From contig JAPXLT010000057.1 of assembly GCA_033809415.1 (NCBI GenBank), forward strand, positions 1 to 19,850: 19,850 nucleotides of DNA, written 5' to 3'. Made by a program: the position numbers and the translations under genes. Below the pieces are notes generated by a model. The model did not search any database and was not told where the DNA came from. It saw only the letters and a list, made by a program, of their open reading frames with translations. Below are positions 1-5,616 of the stretch, piece by piece (position 1 is the stretch's first letter; every line of letters begins with the position of its first letter). This DNA comes from JAQVUB01 sp033809415 (lineage in GTDB: Bacteria; Verrucomicrobiota; Lentisphaeria; Oligosphaerales; Oligosphaeraceae).

Positions 1-39
1 GGACGGGATACCGATGCCCCCACCGCATCCTGAACATCA

Positions 40-67
40 CAACCGGGACGGTTGCGCTACTTTTAAA
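40..67 (+). repeat. GCAACCG-type hairpin element, copy a
   Basis: An inverted repeat CAACCG / CGGTTG around the loop GGA is followed by CGCTAC and TTTTAAA. Five more copies occur in the window, near 4617, 5425, 6716 and 8173 and, inverted, at 19614. The short perfect stem, the three-base loop and the conserved 3' flank ACTTT(TT)AAA define the family. It resembles a REP-like dispersed palindrome, but no transposase of the RAYT type is visible here. Confidence 0.7.
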
Positions 68-149
68 CCACATGCCATTTCATTCGTCGAAGCAGCGACC
101 CTACAAAATTTTCCGCGCTTTCCGTGCTTTCCGTGGACAAAAATGGGTT
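68..149. repeat. Spacer with CTTTCCGTG-type short repeats
   Basis: This stretch lies between two hairpin elements. It holds a phrase near 79-115 (ATTCGTC.AAGCA, then ACCC.TA.AAAATTTTC) that recurs near 1259-1296, and two adjacent TTTCCGTG 9-mers near 118-135. It shows no coding signal of its own. Confidence 0.45.
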
Positions 150-197
150 GTGGGCGTCAGCCCACGCCAAGCCTTTTCGTGTGGTTCGTGGTTAAAA
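150..197 (+). repeat. Covarying hairpin element, copy 1, overlapping an MBL stop codon
   Basis: The stem GTGGGC (150-155) pairs with GCCCAC (160-165) around the loop GTCA, followed by GCCAAGCCTTTTCGTG and a TTAAAAAA end. The stop codon of the minus-strand MBL gene (192-194) lies inside the TTAAAAAA end. Related copies are at 1571, 10932 and 16907, with compensatory stem changes. Read on the minus strand, the hairpin lies just after the gene and could act in termination or 3'-end protection; that role is inference. Confidence 0.65.
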
Positions 198-1031
198 AAA
201 TCTTAAGTGAAGGCCAGCGGCTCCGGAACAGGCTTTGCCGGGAAATTCCTTGAGGAAGGCATCGGTTGCCGTTTCTCCGGTGCAATGGCACGGAATCCAC
301 TGTCGCACCGGCAGCTTCTGTAGGGCGTCAAATGTTTTCTGCATTCGCTCTTCGGAAGCATTGCAGAGATGGAACCCGCCAACCACCGATAAAATATCTT
401 GCTGCGGGAAGCGTTTCCGTGTCCAATGCAGGATATTAACGATTCCGGAATGGGAACAGCCCGTGCAGACAACAATTCCCTCTGCCAGACTACACAACAA
501 TACCAGTTCATCATTCAAGGGGTCCGCCTGTAATGCGCTGGTATCGAGAAAAAACGGACCGCCGGTATCCTCGTAATCCGTTTGTCTGGGAATCGGACCG
601 CTGAGCAGAAGATTTTTGTTGAGCTGCAAGGGACCTTCCACGAAATGCAAGTTTTCTCTCGGCATATGATCCAGGGCATGACTGGCTTCCGGGGGCACGG
701 AGATATCTTTCGGGCTTGCATCGCGGATTGAATAACGCGTTTTCCGGATGCCAGGGTGACAATACACCGGGAGCGTCGGCACCCGTTCTAACAAATAGGG
801 GATTCCACCGGTATGATCATAATGCCCATGCGACAATACCAAGGCGTCAACCGATGATAGATCGACTCCTGCGGCATCAGCATTGGCATCGAGCACGCTG
901 GGATCTTTGCCGCAGTCAAACAGGATTCGCCGCCGGTCCATTTCGATCAGCATGGCAAAACCATGTTCGGCGACGAATCCTGGTTCCGCCTGATTGTCAC
1001 TGAGGATCACGATTCGCAACGAGCTAGACAC
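192..1031 (-). CDS. MBL-fold metallo-hydrolase, COG1237-like
   Basis: A 279-residue protein of the metallo-beta-lactamase fold. The metal-binding signature SHGHYDH is at residues 67-73. Further family landmarks are TGCSHSG (190-196), GGFHL (218-222) and PCHCTG (247-252), the pattern of the subfamily often annotated as a dihydropterin ribofuranosyl-aminobenzene phosphate synthase or as a generic MBL hydrolase (COG1237). It is probably a cytoplasmic hydrolase or oxidoreductase using one or two metal ions; the substrate cannot be read from sequence. The start is GTG at 1031, chosen because AAGGAG lies 7 nt upstream. It is the last gene of the minus-strand run containing NifX-domain proteins and an Mrp ATPase, a context seen with this MBL subfamily in anaerobes. 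About 600 bp of repeat-rich spacer separates it from the preceding gene, so co-transcription is uncertain. The stop codon is embedded in a dispersed hairpin element. Confidence 0.9.
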   Translation of the reverse strand: MSSSLRIVILSDNQAEPGFVAEHGFAMLIEMDRRRILFDCGKDPSVLDANADAAGVDLSSVDALVLSHGHYDHTGGIPYLLERVPTLPVYCHPGIRKTRYSIRDASPKDISVPPEASHALDHMPRENLHFVEGPLQLNKNLLLSGPIPRQTDYEDTGGPFFLDTSALQADPLNDELVLLCSLAEGIVVCTGCSHSGIVNILHWTRKRFPQQDILSVVGGFHLCNASEERMQKTFDALQKLPVRQWIPCHCTGETATDAFLKEFPGKACSGAAGLHLRFF

Positions 1032-1374
1032 CTCTAAACTCCTTCCCTACAGCAAATTGATGATTTCTATGGATAATACATCAGTCTTCTAGGGTGCGGG
1101 GTGCGAAGAGATCTCCCTCGCACCTTACGACACAATTGCTCTTAACTTAACGCTTTGCAACCACACAGACGATTCAACTCCGTAAAGTCGTCCTTGGCGT
1201 CCTTGGCGGTTCAATAACGAGGATCCAACACGCCTGATCACAAATCCGCGTGCAATCGCATTCGTCAAAGCAACAACCCCTATAAAAATTTTCGTGCTAC
1301 TATCACCCAGAATCTTGTTTTTTGTGAAAGATTTTCAAAAAAACTGATGCACAAGTTACTGGCTTTGAGGGGCT

Positions 1375-1397
1375 TTCTCATTTTTGAGAATTTTTTT
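1375..1397 (+). terminator. Terminator-like hairpin with T-tract (weak)
   Basis: The arms TTCTCA (1375-1380) and TGAGAA (1385-1390) flank a TTTT loop and are followed by seven T. The geometry is that of an intrinsic terminator on the plus strand, but the stem is short and AT-rich and no plus-strand gene leads into it. Confidence 0.25.
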
Positions 1398-1528
1398 GAA
1401 CTTTTTGATTTTTCAGTGATGAGAGAGGGAAACCGGCTTCATGCCGGCGAGCCGCCGGCGCTCCATATCGCCTCCGACGCAATTGCGTAAAGCCGGCCTT
1501 GGCACATGGCGATCCGTCCGATCTGTCG

Positions 1529-1572
1529 TCCGTGTAAAGTCCGTGTCCCGTCCGTGTAAAGTCCGTGTGGGT
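1529..1572 (+). repeat. 11-bp tandem repeat (TCCGTGTAAAG), four variant units
   Basis: Four consecutive 11-mers: TCCGTGTAAAG, TCCGTGTCCCG, TCCGTGTAAAG and a last TCCGTGTGGGT that merges into the adjoining hairpin element. The preceding phrase GATCCGTCCGATCTGTCG is related to sequence preceding the larger arrays at 3096 and 16821. Confidence 0.75.
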
Positions 1573-1626
1573 TGCGGGCGATCAGTCCGCGCCAAGCCTT
1601 TTCGTGTTTTTTCGTTGTTAAAAAAT
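1571..1626 (+). repeat. Covarying hairpin element, copy 2, at a nifX-like stop
   Basis: The stem GCGGGC (1574-1579) pairs with GTCCGC (1585-1590) around a five-base loop, followed by GCCAAGCCTTTTCGTG and TTAAAAAAT. The end of the element is 3 nt from the stop codon of the minus-strand gene. Compared with copy 1, a T-A pair has become C-G and a G-C pair has become G-T, so pairing is kept. Confidence 0.65.
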
Positions 1627-1629
1627 AGC

Positions 1630-1977
1630 TCAGTGATCACAGACGTTATCGCCGCATTCCAGAGTTCCTTTCAAATACGCCGTCGCCAGATTCTCCGGGG
1701 TGTCTACAGGAGCACCTACCAGGACAGTGATGCCATGGTCGGCAAAAATCTGCTGGGCGCGTTGTCCCATGCCGCCTGCAATCACCACGGAAGCCCCCTG
1801 TTCATGCAGCCATGCCGGCAATACGCCGGGTGCATGGGGCGGGGGTACCAAATCCGTACGGCTGATGATCTTATGGCTCGATTGATCGACATCCAGGATC
1901 GCAAATTGCCCGCAGTGCCCAAAATGCATGCACAACTTGCCATCGGCCAAGGGAATCGCTATTTTCAATTTCATCAT
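1630..1977 (-). CDS. NifX/NifB-type FeMo-cofactor-domain protein
   Basis: A 115-residue single-domain protein of the dinitrogenase iron-molybdenum cofactor biosynthesis family (DiNase_FeMo-Co, as in NifX, NafY and the C-terminus of NifB). Visible features are the opening strand MKLKIAIPLADG, the Phe-Gly-His-Cys segment near residues 19-22, the GGMGQRA loop near 68-74 and the terminal Cys and His residues (ECGDNVCDH). Such proteins carry or deliver metal-sulfur clusters; no nitrogenase genes are present, so a role in nitrogen fixation is not implied. There are two adjacent ATG codons. AAGGAG is 2 nt before the first (1977) and 5 nt before the second (1974), so translation may begin at 1974. 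The Mrp ATPase gene lies 57 nt upstream, consistent with one operon. Confidence 0.88.
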   Translation of the reverse strand: MMKLKIAIPLADGKLCMHFGHCGQFAILDVDQSSHKIISRTDLVPPPHAPGVLPAWLHEQGASVVIAGGMGQRAQQIFADHGITVLVGAPVDTPENLATAYLKGTLECGDNVCDH

Positions 1978-2034
1978 AACTCCTTTTTCACAACGAAAAA
2001 CAAAAACAATCCTTGTGTAGCAAGGTCGGTTTCT

Positions 2035-2886
2035 TCACCCTTGCAGATTTAGAATCGGTTTGATTAGTTCCTGCATGATGGCGGCAGTCGGCGAAGCAGC
2101 GTAATAACGCAGGAAAGCCCGTCCGGTATCGCCGGCCTGGGCGACCTGGGGGTCCATCGGGATGGCTCCGAGAAAGGGAACGCCTAGGTCTTCAGCCATC
2201 CTGCGTCCACCACCAGGAGGAAGAATCTGAGTGATTTCCCCGCATTTGGGACAGACAAAACCGCTCATGTTTTCGATAATCCCGAGAATCTTCAGCTGGA
2301 TCTGCCGACAGAAATGAATGGATTTGCGCACATCGACTGTCGCCACCCGTTGCGGCGTGGTGACAATCACTGCACCATCGAGGTGGCCGATCAACTGGCA
2401 GACGGACAACGGCTCGTCACCGGTTCCGGGCGGGCAGTCAATAATCAGATAATCCAGTTCACCCCAGTTGACATTTTCGAGAAACTGCCGGATGACTCCA
2501 ATTTTCATCGGTCCGCGCCAGATCACTGCCTGGTCCGGACTGCTGAGCAGAAAGCCTAGGGACATGACTTTCAGTCCGCCCAAATCAACCGGCAGCAATT
2601 CCTCTTGAGTGCCGTTAGGGCTTGCATTTTCCAGCCCCAGCATGGTCGGAACGCTTGGTCCATGGATATCCACATCAAGTAAACCGACTTTCTTGCCAGC
2701 CAGCAGCAATGCAGTAGCCAGATTAACCGCCACCGTGCTTTTGCCAACGCCCCCCTTGCCGGACATGACAATAATCTTATGCTTGATGCTCTTCAACTTG
2801 TTCTGCAACTTCTGCCGGGCGGCATAATCCGCATCACTCTCGTGATTCATCTTCCCAGTGAAATCTCTCGAATTCGATTCTGACAT
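2035..2886 (-). CDS. Mrp/NBP35-family P-loop ATPase (Fe-S carrier type)
   Basis: A 283-residue P-loop NTPase of the Mrp/NBP35/ApbC family, which bind and transfer iron-sulfur or related clusters in the cytoplasm. The deviant Walker A motif SGKGGVGKST is at residues 42-51, the switch segment DVDIHGPS near 71-78, the Walker B-like DCPPGTGDE near 150-158, and the cluster-ligating CPKC near 212-215. Length is normal for the family. The ATG at 2886 is preferred because family members begin with a short polar N-terminus and an AGGAG occurs 13 nt upstream; an in-frame GTG at 2910 would place that AGGAG inside the gene. Its neighbours are three NifX-domain proteins, a DUF89 protein and an MBL hydrolase. 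In Desulfovibrio the orange-protein (Orp) locus pairs MinD/Mrp-type ATPases with a NifX-like protein that holds a Mo-Cu-S cluster, so a heterometal-cluster role here is a reasonable inference, not a demonstration. Confidence 0.93.
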   Translation of the reverse strand: MSESNSRDFTGKMNHESDADYAARQKLQNKLKSIKHKIIVMSGKGGVGKSTVAVNLATALLLAGKKVGLLDVDIHGPSVPTMLGLENASPNGTQEELLPVDLGGLKVMSLGFLLSSPDQAVIWRGPMKIGVIRQFLENVNWGELDYLIIDCPPGTGDEPLSVCQLIGHLDGAVIVTTPQRVATVDVRKSIHFCRQIQLKILGIIENMSGFVCPKCGEITQILPPGGGRRMAEDLGVPFLGAIPMDPQVAQAGDTGRAFLRYYAASPTAAIMQELIKPILNLQG

Positions 2887-2961
2887 GATGGAATAACTTC
2901 TCCTGAACACTCGATATTCCCGGATGAAAAAAACGTATGCAACAATTGGTAAACGACAGTT

Positions 2962-3001
2962 ATGACGTCATCGTTCGCCCTGCATCCGGACACCAGGGCG
3001 A
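2962..3001. promoter_or_regulatory. Palindrome plus hairpin upstream of mrp-like gene
   Basis: ATGACGTCAT (2962-2971) is a perfect 10-bp palindrome. It is followed by an 8-bp perfect inverted repeat, TCGCCCTG (2975-2982) and CAGGGCGA (2994-3001), with an 11-nt loop. Both lie about 75-115 nt upstream of the Mrp ATPase start, in sequence free of the tandem repeats that fill other spacers. An operator or leader hairpin is possible; no matching regulator is encoded here. Confidence 0.35.
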
Positions 3002-3095
3002 CAACTGCAAATCTGCTTGGCGGAAACACAAAAAGACTTCTGTACTACCCTCTCAAAATCTTCAGCGATCTGTCTGACATGTCGTCCGTGTCCCG

Positions 3096-3183
3096 TCCGT
3101 GTAAAGTCCGTGTAAAGTCCGTGTAAAGTCCGTGTAAAGTCCGTGTAAAGTCCGTGTAAAGTCCGTGTAAAGTCCGTGTAAAG
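3096..3183 (+). repeat. 11-bp minisatellite, eight perfect TCCGTGTAAAG units
   Basis: Eight identical contiguous copies of TCCGTGTAAAG without spacers, preceded by TCCGTGTCCCG and a phrase containing ATGTCG also seen before the other arrays. It fills the spacer between the DUF89 stop and the Mrp promoter region. Unlike the other two 11-mer loci it is not followed by the covarying hairpin. The perfect copies suggest recent slippage or homogenisation. Confidence 0.95.
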
Positions 3184-3203
3184 CTGTCCGATATTTTTCC
3201 CTA

Positions 3204-4100
3204 TTATTCTTCACTGCTGGTTTTTGCATGCAGCAAAACATGGGTTCCGATCGGCTTGCCTGCACGTCGGGCTATGACCTCGCACTTCACTTTAAAAAGA
3301 AAAAAGACCTTTGCCGAGGTGCCGCAAAGCGTCTCAAAATTTCCCTGGCCCTTGCTGATGATCAGTTCAGCTGCCGCAAAATGTTCACGGAAATCGGCGC
3401 TGCAATCCGCCAGCAGAGTGCCGGGAACCCCGGAGCCATTGTCGATCAATGTCACCAGCTGGTCAAGTCCCACCGCCTCAGCATCGGCACGAGTAACATC
3501 ATTAAGAATCTCCTGGCCGCGCACCGCCAGGATAATCTTCCCAAAGCCGATCTGCTCCATCAGCAACCGGTCAAAAACGATCTCACCTGCATTGTCGGCC
3601 AGATACAGAATCTGCCTGGCAGACTGTACCGCTTTTCGAAAAGCAGGCAAATCCCCTTGTATCGGTTCCCGCAATGCTTTCTCCAAAGCCGCAACGACGT
3701 CCTGCTCGGAAATTTCATCTGTAACGCCGCAATCGATCACATTTCCGGCAATCGCCAGCCGCAATGCCAGCTCGAAGGGGTCCTCGGACGCCTGCACACG
3801 CCGTTGCATTTCCGGAAACAAGGACAGAGCCATTGCATTCTGACGCCGTTTTTCCTCTCGGTATAAATCCGTTACACCAGTCTGTTGTTGTATCAGCTGA
3901 TGCATCTGCCGTGCAATTTCCGGTGGCGGCAAACTCAAATCCAGCGAGCTGGATTGCTGCAGAATGCTTTTCAGCAAGGCTGCCTGCCGTCCGGAATCCC
4001 CAGTAGTCTTTTTTACCACGCCGATTGCCTGGCGCAGCAAGCAGGGCAGGCAATCCAAGGAGGTCGGCATTGTTTGGCTGGATAACGTGCCTGAAGTCAT
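3204..4100 (-). CDS. DUF89 / ARMT1-like metal-dependent phosphatase family protein
   Basis: A 298-residue member of the DUF89 family, metal-dependent damage-control phosphatases. Landmarks: CLPC (17-20), AGNVID (118-123), LADNAGE (167-173), RGQEILNDVT (194-203), DNGSGVPGT (220-228), SKGQGNFE (249-256) and FKVKC (269-273). The Asp-Asn-Ala-Gly-Glu and Arg-Gly-x-x-Ile-Leu-Asn-Asp segments form the metal and phosphate site in known members. The N-terminal Cys-x-x-Cys is typical of prokaryotic relatives. The start is ATG 4100, with GAGGTG 3 nt upstream; a longer reading from 4130 would overlap the preceding NifX-like gene. The 13-nt gap to that gene indicates co-transcription. The substrate is unknown; its place among cofactor genes suggests repair or clearance of a phosphorylated intermediate, which is inference. 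Confidence 0.9.
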   Translation of the reverse strand: MTSGTLSSQTMPTSLDCLPCLLRQAIGVVKKTTGDSGRQAALLKSILQQSSSLDLSLPPPEIARQMHQLIQQQTGVTDLYREEKRRQNAMALSLFPEMQRRVQASEDPFELALRLAIAGNVIDCGVTDEISEQDVVAALEKALREPIQGDLPAFRKAVQSARQILYLADNAGEIVFDRLLMEQIGFGKIILAVRGQEILNDVTRADAEAVGLDQLVTLIDNGSGVPGTLLADCSADFREHFAAAELIISKGQGNFETLCGTSAKVFFLFKVKCEVIARRAGKPIGTHVLLHAKTSSEE

Positions 4101-4103
4101 ATC

Positions 4104-4109
4104 CACCTC
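4104..4109 (-). promoter_or_regulatory. Ribosome binding site deciding the DUF89 start
   Basis: GAGGTG lies 3 nt before ATG 4100 and overlaps the start of the longer open frame, favouring the shorter protein. It sits just inside the spacer after the NifX-like stop. Confidence 0.5.
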
Positions 4110-4113
4110 GAAT

Positions 4114-4476
4114 TCAGCTCCAATGCCCATCGACGTCTGCGCCCGAGGCCTCTTTCAGCTTATTCTGCCGGAACAGATCAAGTGCTTCCTGAACCGTTTT
4201 CGCATCAGTATTGTACACTTTGATCCCCGCCGCCTGCAATACCCGGAATGCTTTCGGACCGCAATGCCCGGTCAGCAATGCATCCACTTCCTGATTGGCG
4301 ATGGTTTCAGCAGCCTGGATCCCCGCACCTTGCGCGGCAGAAAGATTCTGCTGATTGTCGATCACCGTAAAGGATTGCTGTTCGAGATCATAGATTAGAA
4401 AAGCCGCAGCACGACCAAAACGCTGGTCCAACGCCGAATCGAGACTGTTTCCTGATGTAGTGATGGCAATCTTCAT
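4114..4476 (-). CDS. NifX/NifB-type FeMo-cofactor-domain protein (second copy)
   Basis: A 120-residue single-domain protein of the same DiNase_FeMo-Co family as the genes at 1630 and 4750, but well diverged. It opens with the strand MKIAITTSGN, has DQRFGRAAAF near residues 17-26 and the family loop LLTGHCGPKAF near 68-78. The conserved Gly-His-Cys-Gly segment is the usual cluster-associated loop. The start is ATG 4476, supported by GAGAGGAG 6 nt upstream; the open frame continues upstream only because the repeat element there lacks stops. The acidic, His-ending C-terminus (GADVDGHWS) may be metal-binding. It is tightly followed by the DUF89 gene. Confidence 0.9.
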   Translation of the reverse strand: MKIAITTSGNSLDSALDQRFGRAAAFLIYDLEQQSFTVIDNQQNLSAAQGAGIQAAETIANQEVDALLTGHCGPKAFRVLQAAGIKVYNTDAKTVQEALDLFRQNKLKEASGADVDGHWS

Positions 4477-4500
4477 AATGTTACTCCTCTCGTAATAGGT

Positions 4501-4736
4501 CAGTCTTTTGTAGTGCGTGGTGCGTGGTGCGTGGTGCGTGGTGCGGGTCAGACGTGGTGGACGGTGTGGACAGGGCAAGGACATCCTCCCGCACCCCACG
4601 ACAGTCAGAATAATCACAACCGGGACGGTTGCGCTACTTTTTAAATCTGCGCCCCCTGCATCCGTTCCCAACGCACTACGCACCCCGCACTACGCACCCC
4701 ATTCCCCTAAACCTTGTACTACAGAACTGAGGCATT
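4501..4736 (+). repeat. Composite repeat element, copy B1 (contains hairpin copy b)
   Basis: In order: four TGCGTGG heptamers (4514-4541) and a TGCGGGT variant; two GTGGAC-type 9-mers; CCCGCACCCCACGACA; a hairpin CAACCG-GGA-CGGTTG (4617-4631) with ACTTTTTAAA; then CGCACTA/CGCACCC heptamers (4672-4699), which are inverted relative to the first arm; and TTGTACTACAGAACTGAG. The same order recurs at 5295-5578. The opposing arms could fold the whole unit into one large stem with the small hairpin inside. Confidence 0.8.
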
Positions 4737-4749
4737 ACCTCCTCTCTGC

Positions 4750-5130
4750 TCACGCCCTGAATTTACAACCACGGCCACGCCTCGAGCGACCGCAGCGGCC
4801 GCGGCAGCCCGGCATCTGGTAATAACTCAAACGACCTTCCGCATAGGCATGCAGAACACGGTCGATTTCACCGCAAATCTGGGAAATCACTTCGATCCCG
4901 GCAGACGCCAAGGCCCGCTCGTAACGGCAGGAAATCGCCCCGCAGATCAAAACCTCGACTCCGGCAGAAGCCAGGACATCCGCACGGGCCTGCGAATCCC
5001 CAGGGGCTAGCAGCAAATCACCGTGGCGCACGATCTCGCCGGAAGCAAGTTCCGCAATGGCAACACGCCCGGCAACATCAAATACCGGGCTGACTCGACC
5101 CTGCCAATGTGGTATCGCTATCTTTGTCAT
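4750..5130 (-). CDS. NifX/NifB-type FeMo-cofactor-domain protein (third copy, Cys/Arg-rich tail)
   Basis: A 126-residue protein with the DiNase_FeMo-Co fold: opening MTKIAIPHWQGRVSPVFDVAG, the ICGAISC loop near residues 62-68 where relatives carry a Gly-Gly or Gly-Cys turn, and a basic, Cys-rich tail (PGCRGRCGRSRRGRGC). Gly-Arg-rich or Cys-rich tails are common in this family and may help bind metal. It is the first gene of the minus-strand run. No good ribosome binding site is visible before ATG 5130. A composite repeat element separates it from the next gene downstream, so transcription may or may not be continuous. Confidence 0.85.
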   Translation of the reverse strand: MTKIAIPHWQGRVSPVFDVAGRVAIAELASGEIVRHGDLLLAPGDSQARADVLASAGVEVLICGAISCRYERALASAGIEVISQICGEIDRVLHAYAEGRLSYYQMPGCRGRCGRSRRGRGCKFRA

Positions 5131-5294
5131 AATAAAAACATAACAGCAATTGACGTGCCAAAGACGAAATCAGCAAATAAACCGCACAGAAAAATGTGCC
5201 AACACTTTTCAATCGTGCAAAAGAGTAAATCTTCCGAAATGCAACAGTGCATAATGCAATATTATGCTGCCTGGCAACACCACTATAAAATTTT
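5131..5294. other. Divergent intergenic region (no gene seen)
   Basis: An AT-rich non-repetitive stretch between the divergent NifX-like gene (minus) and the glycosyltransferase (plus). It would hold the promoter of the minus-strand run; no element stands out clearly enough to call. Confidence 0.4.
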
Positions 5295-5578
5295 CGTAAT
5301 GCCTCAGACGTGGTGGACAGTGTGGACAGTGTGGACGATGTGGACGATGTGGACGATGTGGACGATGTGGACGATGTGGACAGGACAAGGACATCCTCCC
5401 CGCACCCCACGACAATCAGGACATCGCAACCGGGACGGTCGTGCCACTTTAAACCTGCGCCCCCTGCACCCGTTCCCAACGCACTACGCACCACGCACTA
5501 CGCACCCCATTCCCTTGAACCCTGTACTACAGAAGACTGAGACATTACAATTTTCGTGTCTTTTCGTTGTTAAAAAAT
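5295..5578 (+). repeat. Composite repeat element, copy B2 (contains hairpin copy c)
   Basis: It has the same module order as 4501-4736, but the 9-mer block is expanded to eight units (5313-5384: GTGGACAGT twice, GTGGACGAT five times, GTGGACAGG once). The hairpin CGCAACCG-GGA-CGGTCGTG (5425-5443) has one A-C mismatch and one G-T pair. After it come CGCACTA-type heptamers and CTGTACTACAGAAGACTGAG. It ends (5552-5578) with the right half of the covarying hairpin element, TTTTCGTG to TTAAAAAA, without that element's stem. Confidence 0.8.
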
Positions 5579-5616
5579 CCATCGCGCTTGAAGCAATGAG
5601 AAAATCATGTTAAATT

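Larger units (their letters stand above)
1032..1629. other. Non-coding spacer with degenerate repeat modules
   Basis: About 600 bp without a convincing gene. Around 1080-1135 there is a decayed relative of the composite element near 4501: GTGCGGGGTGCG, then CTCGCACC and ACGACA. Around 1187-1210 there are two GTCCTTGGC units. Around 1259-1296 a phrase shared with 79-115 recurs. The stretch 1310-1420 is T-rich. From about 1510 a composite of 11-mer repeats and the covarying hairpin runs up to the next gene. Confidence 0.6.

Noticed and set aside
1441..2052. 203-residue open frame on the plus strand
   Set aside because: It starts in repeat DNA and runs antisense to the NifX-like gene; it has no recognisable motif and no ribosome binding site.
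2962..2971. CREB-type TGACGTCA site
   Set aside because: That reading applies to eukaryotic regulators; in a bacterium it is only a generic palindrome.
3096..3183. CRISPR array
   Set aside because: The 11-mers are contiguous with no spacers, and no cas genes are present.
3228..3866. 212-residue open frame antisense to the DUF89 gene
   Set aside because: It is a shadow of a well-conserved gene and has no family motif of its own.
192..5130. Nitrogen-fixation gene cluster
   Set aside because: NifX-domain proteins are widespread outside nitrogen fixation, and no nifH, nifD, nifK or nifB radical-SAM gene is seen.
5023..5613. 196-residue open frame across the composite element
   Set aside because: Its sequence is translation of 9-mer repeats (WTMWTMWTM) and it overlaps the NifX-like gene start antisense.
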